Shown here piece by piece: positions 63,874 to 64,000 of a stretch of DNA of 64,000 bases. The DNA is from Mantamonas sphyraenae (taxonomy: Eukaryota > CRuMs > Mantamonadidae), in the NCBI GenBank assembly GCA_026936335.1, contig JAPMXV010000054.1, positions 248,001-312,000 of the forward strand. The letters are read 5' to 3'. Both the position numbers and the translations under genes were made by a program. Each line of letters starts with the position of its first letter. Positions within the stretch are counted from its first letter, which is position 1. The notes beneath the pieces were generated by a model. It saw nothing but the letters and a program-made list of their open reading frames with translations, was not told the origin of the DNA and did no database searches.

Positions 63874-63878
63874 AAGAC

Positions 63879-64000
63879 ATGCCCCAATATCTTATTCGCA
63901 GTGTTCTCGCAGGAGGGTTTGCAGCAGCGATGGGTCTTGCTGTGCTCAAGGGTAGCAGCAGCGGCGGTGTGGAGGATATGCAGATCCGAGTGACTGGTGT
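63879..64000 (+). CDS. Start of an unknown protein (cut by window edge)
   Basis: ATG 63879 opens a frame, MPQYLIRSVLAGGFAAAMGL, with a hydrophobic N-terminal segment like a signal anchor or mitochondrial presequence. Too little remains to name it; the first intron may lie just outside. Confidence 0.45.
   Translation, partial: MPQYLIRSVLAGGFAAAMGLAVLKGSSSGGVEDMQIRVTG

Overview
This is a gene-dense stretch of nuclear DNA from a unicellular eukaryote. It is GC-rich. The proteins are unmistakably eukaryotic: Golgi stacking, COPII scaffold, APC/C, Integrator, UFMylation and KICSTOR components. Introns are short (roughly 75-180 nt) with GT-AG borders, mostly of the GTRNGT type such as GTACGT, GTGAGT, GTAAGT and GTAGGT. 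Neighbouring genes are often less than 100 bp apart on either strand, and one tRNA-Ser(UGA) is present. A compact-genome free-living protist would fit; I cannot assign a lineage. Splice sites were placed by hand from reading frame, consensus and family alignment. I ran no searches, so family names rest on recognised motifs.

Layout. 1-10 kb: minus strand, most of a giant SPRY/LamG-type protein that runs off the left edge. 10-14 kb: malic enzyme and GRASP (with an apparent frameshift), converging on APC10/DOC1. 14.8-21.8 kb: an ELO fatty acid elongase, then on the minus strand ESF1, a TVP38/TMEM64-type VTT membrane protein and a NEK-type kinase. 21.9-28 kb: SEC16, with about 30 tandem copies of a 48-bp Gln-rich unit and a 1-base frameshift. 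28-37.7 kb: AAMP/Sqt1 WD protein, a membrane-anchored Nudix-like protein, an unknown polytopic receptor-like protein, INTS7 and a two-domain VOC protein. 38-42.1 kb: three tandem ankyrin-repeat genes, two sharing a 522-bp block that is about 99% identical. 42.2-48.5 kb: a giant (about 1841 residues) Fanzor/TnpB-like RuvC protein, followed by a coding-like relic. 48.5-57 kb: coiled-coil protein, MPDU1, CDK5RAP3/C53, poly(A) polymerase, pICln and a GT13-type glycosyltransferase. 57-64 kb: tRNA-Ser, AGAP-type ArfGAP, kaptin (KICSTOR), a SARNP/Tho1-like protein, a sterol-glucosyltransferase/FYVE fusion and the start of one more gene.

Most genes are single-copy housekeeping functions with no operon logic. 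Several serve the secretory pathway: GRASP, SEC16, ELO, MPDU1, CDK5RAP3, ArfGAP and the GT13 enzyme. The exception is the 38-48.5 kb interval of ankyrin genes, Fanzor and relic. It looks like an accessory or mobile island set between conserved genes. The Fanzor gene, with catalytic D/E/D and zinc ribbon preserved behind an N-terminal extension of about 1500 residues, is the most interesting object in the window.
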